DNA of 37,300 nt from Lachnoclostridium sp. An196. Its GTDB lineage: Bacteria > Bacillota > Clostridia > Lachnospirales > Lachnospiraceae. The notes under the pieces were generated by a model. It did no database searches. It saw only the letters and a program-made list of their open reading frames with translations, and had not been told where the DNA came from. The first letter of the stretch is position 1. The number at the start of each line of letters is the position of its first letter. Shown piece by piece: positions 36,202-37,300 of this stretch. The position numbers and the translations under genes were made by a program. Location of the stretch: NCBI RefSeq assembly GCF_002160135.1, contig NZ_NFJZ01000018.1, positions 1 to 37,300 of the forward strand, in the 5' to 3' direction.

Positions 36202-37201
36202 GAACCGCTTCTCTTACCATCTGACGAAATATTTCGCTGAATACCTTCCAAAACAGACTGCGGCATCTCCTAATACAATCCGCTCTTACCGTGATACGTT
36301 TGTACAGCTCATGGAATTCTATAAGACAGAATACCGGCTGCCTCCCGAAAAGCTGGAATACAAAGAATTCAATGCCGAACGGATCGAAAGCTTTCTTGTC
36401 TATCTGGAGGAAGTACGCAAAGTCAGTGTCAGCACGAGAAACCAGCGTCTGGCCGCAATCCATGCCTTCTTCCGATATCTCCAGTACCGCGACCCTGCCG
36501 GGTTTGAACAGTGTGCGCAGATACTTACTGTTCCGTTTAAGAGAGCCCCTGTCAAACCGATGAATTACATGAGCGCCGAAGAAGTGCGGCTGCTTTTTTC
36601 GATTCCCGACCAGAAGAAAGATGACCAGCTGCGGGATCTGGCGATCCTGGTATTACTTTATGAAACAGGGGCCAGGGTGCAGGAACTGATCGACCTTATT
36701 CCTCCAAGCATCCGCTTTTCATCAACGGTTACAGCGGAACTTCATGGAAAGGGAAACAAAACAAGGTTCGTGCCTGTCAATGCGGATGCCGCCGCGATTG
36801 TCAGGAATTACATCCGCCGGTGTAACCGGATAAATGCAGACGAGCCATTGTTCGTAAACCGCAAAGGCGAGAAACTCACCCGTGCAGGAATACAGTACAT
36901 CATAGATAAGTATGTGTCAACTGCCCGAAGGTTAAGACCGGATATGTTCAGAAACAGAGTAACCAACCACTGTTTTCGCCACAGCAAGGCAATGCATTTG
37001 TTAGAGGCTGGTGTGAACCTGATATACATTCGTGATCTGCTGGGACATACATCTGTAGTCACAACGGAGATTTATGCGAAAACAAATCCAAAGATTAAGG
37101 AAGAACAGTTGAAAAAGCATAGCGCCTCTGTGAAAACAGCGCATAAATACAGCCAAAAACAAAAGGAGGATTTGATTGACTGGTTGAAAAACAACCTGTG
37201 A
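36194..37201 (+). CDS. Tyrosine recombinase, third of the trio (RitC-like)
   Basis: This is a 335-residue protein with ATG 36194 inside the end of the second gene and GGAGG-like GGCGGTGAT upstream. It is the most XerC/D-like of the three: a core-binding domain with TIRSYRDTFVQLMEFYK and RNQRLAAIHAFFRYLQ, then YETGARVQELIDL (Arg), GKGNKTRFVPVN (the beta-hairpin Lys region), NHCFRHSKAMHLLEAGVNLIYIRDLLGHTSVVTTEIY with all remaining catalytic residues. The stop is at 37199-37201, 11 nt before the right-end arm array. Confidence 0.93.
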   Translation: MDKNRFSYHLTKYFAEYLPKQTAASPNTIRSYRDTFVQLMEFYKTEYRLPPEKLEYKEFNAERIESFLVYLEEVRKVSVSTRNQRLAAIHAFFRYLQYRDPAGFEQCAQILTVPFKRAPVKPMNYMSAEEVRLLFSIPDQKKDDQLRDLAILVLLYETGARVQELIDLIPPSIRFSSTVTAELHGKGNKTRFVPVNADAAAIVRNYIRRCNRINADEPLFVNRKGEKLTRAGIQYIIDKYVSTARRLRPDMFRNRVTNHCFRHSKAMHLLEAGVNLIYIRDLLGHTSVVTTEIYAKTNPKIKEEQLKKHSASVKTAHKYSQKQKEDLIDWLKNNL

Positions 37202-37212
37202 GATGCTAAAAT

Positions 37213-37294
37213 TTATGCAAAGTAAAAACTGCCGGATTTCCCATAAAACCAATGGATTCGGCAGTAACTTTGCATAACTATTAACTTTGCATAA
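37213..37294 (+). repeat. Right end: three arm copies and a long stem-loop
   Basis: TTATGCAAAG (37213-37222) pairs with CTTTGCATAA (37268-37277). Inside that, ACTGCCG (37228-37234) pairs with CGGCAGT (37259-37265), giving a long stem. Linker CTATTAA and the terminal arm CTTTGCATAA (37285-37294) follow. The stem may also stop transcription of the recombinase operon. Confidence 0.82.
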
Positions 37295-37300
37295 CATCGT

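Larger units (their letters stand above)
33802..37294 (+). mobile_element. Recombinase-in-trio (RIT) type element, about 3.5 kb
   Basis: The element holds only three tandem tyrosine recombinase genes (33981-37201) with 8-nt overlaps. Its ends are inverted: 27 bp at 33828-33854 match the reverse complement of 37268-37294 at 25 positions. The outer left arm TTATGGAAAG (33802-33811) mirrors the right terminal arm CTTTGCATAA (37285-37294), and CATCGT flanks both. It interrupts the AlbA_2 gene. There are no cargo genes. RIT elements of this layout and size are described in other bacteria. The right flank ends with the window, so the host gene's continuation cannot be seen. Confidence 0.85.

Noticed and set aside
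33981-37201. Tn554-type transposon as an explanation for the three recombinases
   Set aside because: In Tn554 only TnpA and TnpB are tyrosine recombinases and TnpC is a small unrelated protein. Here all three are full recombinases and there is no resistance cargo.
33796-37300. Integron or prophage
   Set aside because: There is no attC cassette array, no cassette genes and no phage structural or regulatory genes; only the three recombinases.

Overview
The window looks like a chromosomal segment of a Gram-positive anaerobe of the Clostridia, most probably Lachnospiraceae. The reasons are the Clostridia-type gene order, the strong AGGAGG-type ribosome sites and TTGACA/TATAAT-like promoters, a MecA adaptor, CwlD-type and GH18 cell-wall enzymes, a small 2[4Fe-4S] ferredoxin, and a Na+-type V-ATPase operon. 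The assignment is inferred from protein resemblance, not from a database search.

Layout. 1-230: tRNA-Asn and tRNA-Cys with a terminator. 361-5438: an accessory region that is visibly decaying. It has a two-component system whose response regulator lacks its phosphoacceptor segment and whose kinase is frameshifted in an A7 run, an internally deleted flavodoxin, an intact SPFH / ribbon-helix-helix / membrane-protein operon with a palindrome over its promoter, and a toxin-antitoxin pair with a collapsed GNAT toxin. 5674-8586: flippase, Sfp-type phosphopantetheinyl transferase, sirtuin, DUF951. 8704-14718: conserved core, rpsF-ssb-rpsR, then gdpP-rplI-dnaB-YgjP-like hydrolase, then ferredoxin. 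14789-16551: MerR-like regulator, DUF1858 protein, mecA. 17019-21813: GH18 cell-wall hydrolase, cwlD-like amidase, Sua5/YwlC, upp, dCMP deaminase. 21881-30659: a nine-gene V-ATPase operon in the Enterococcus hirae ntp order, with a structured leader and a c-ring subunit that keeps the known Na+ ligands. 30666-32860: a broken LysR regulator divergent from an aspartase gene that itself lacks an internal block. 32962-37300: an AlbA_2 (Schlafen-type) gene cut by a compact mobile element made only of three overlapping tyrosine recombinase genes.

The two strongest observations are these. (1) The element at 33802-37294 fits the 'recombinase in trio' (RIT) class: three complete tyrosine recombinases joined by two identical 8-nt overlaps, with seven copies of a 10-bp arm (TTATGSAAAG-like) at its ends and a 6-bp direct repeat CATCGT directly outside both ends. 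Joining the ends would give a textbook tyrosine-recombinase core: two inverted 10-bp arms around a 6-bp spacer. The left end carries an additional, nested core-like site. (2) Five accessory genes (response regulator, flavodoxin, GNAT toxin, LysR, aspartase) each keep both family ends but lack a middle block. In the LysR and toxin cases the junction lies on a short word that can encode both flanking family motifs, which suggests short-repeat deletions. The neighbouring core genes are full length.
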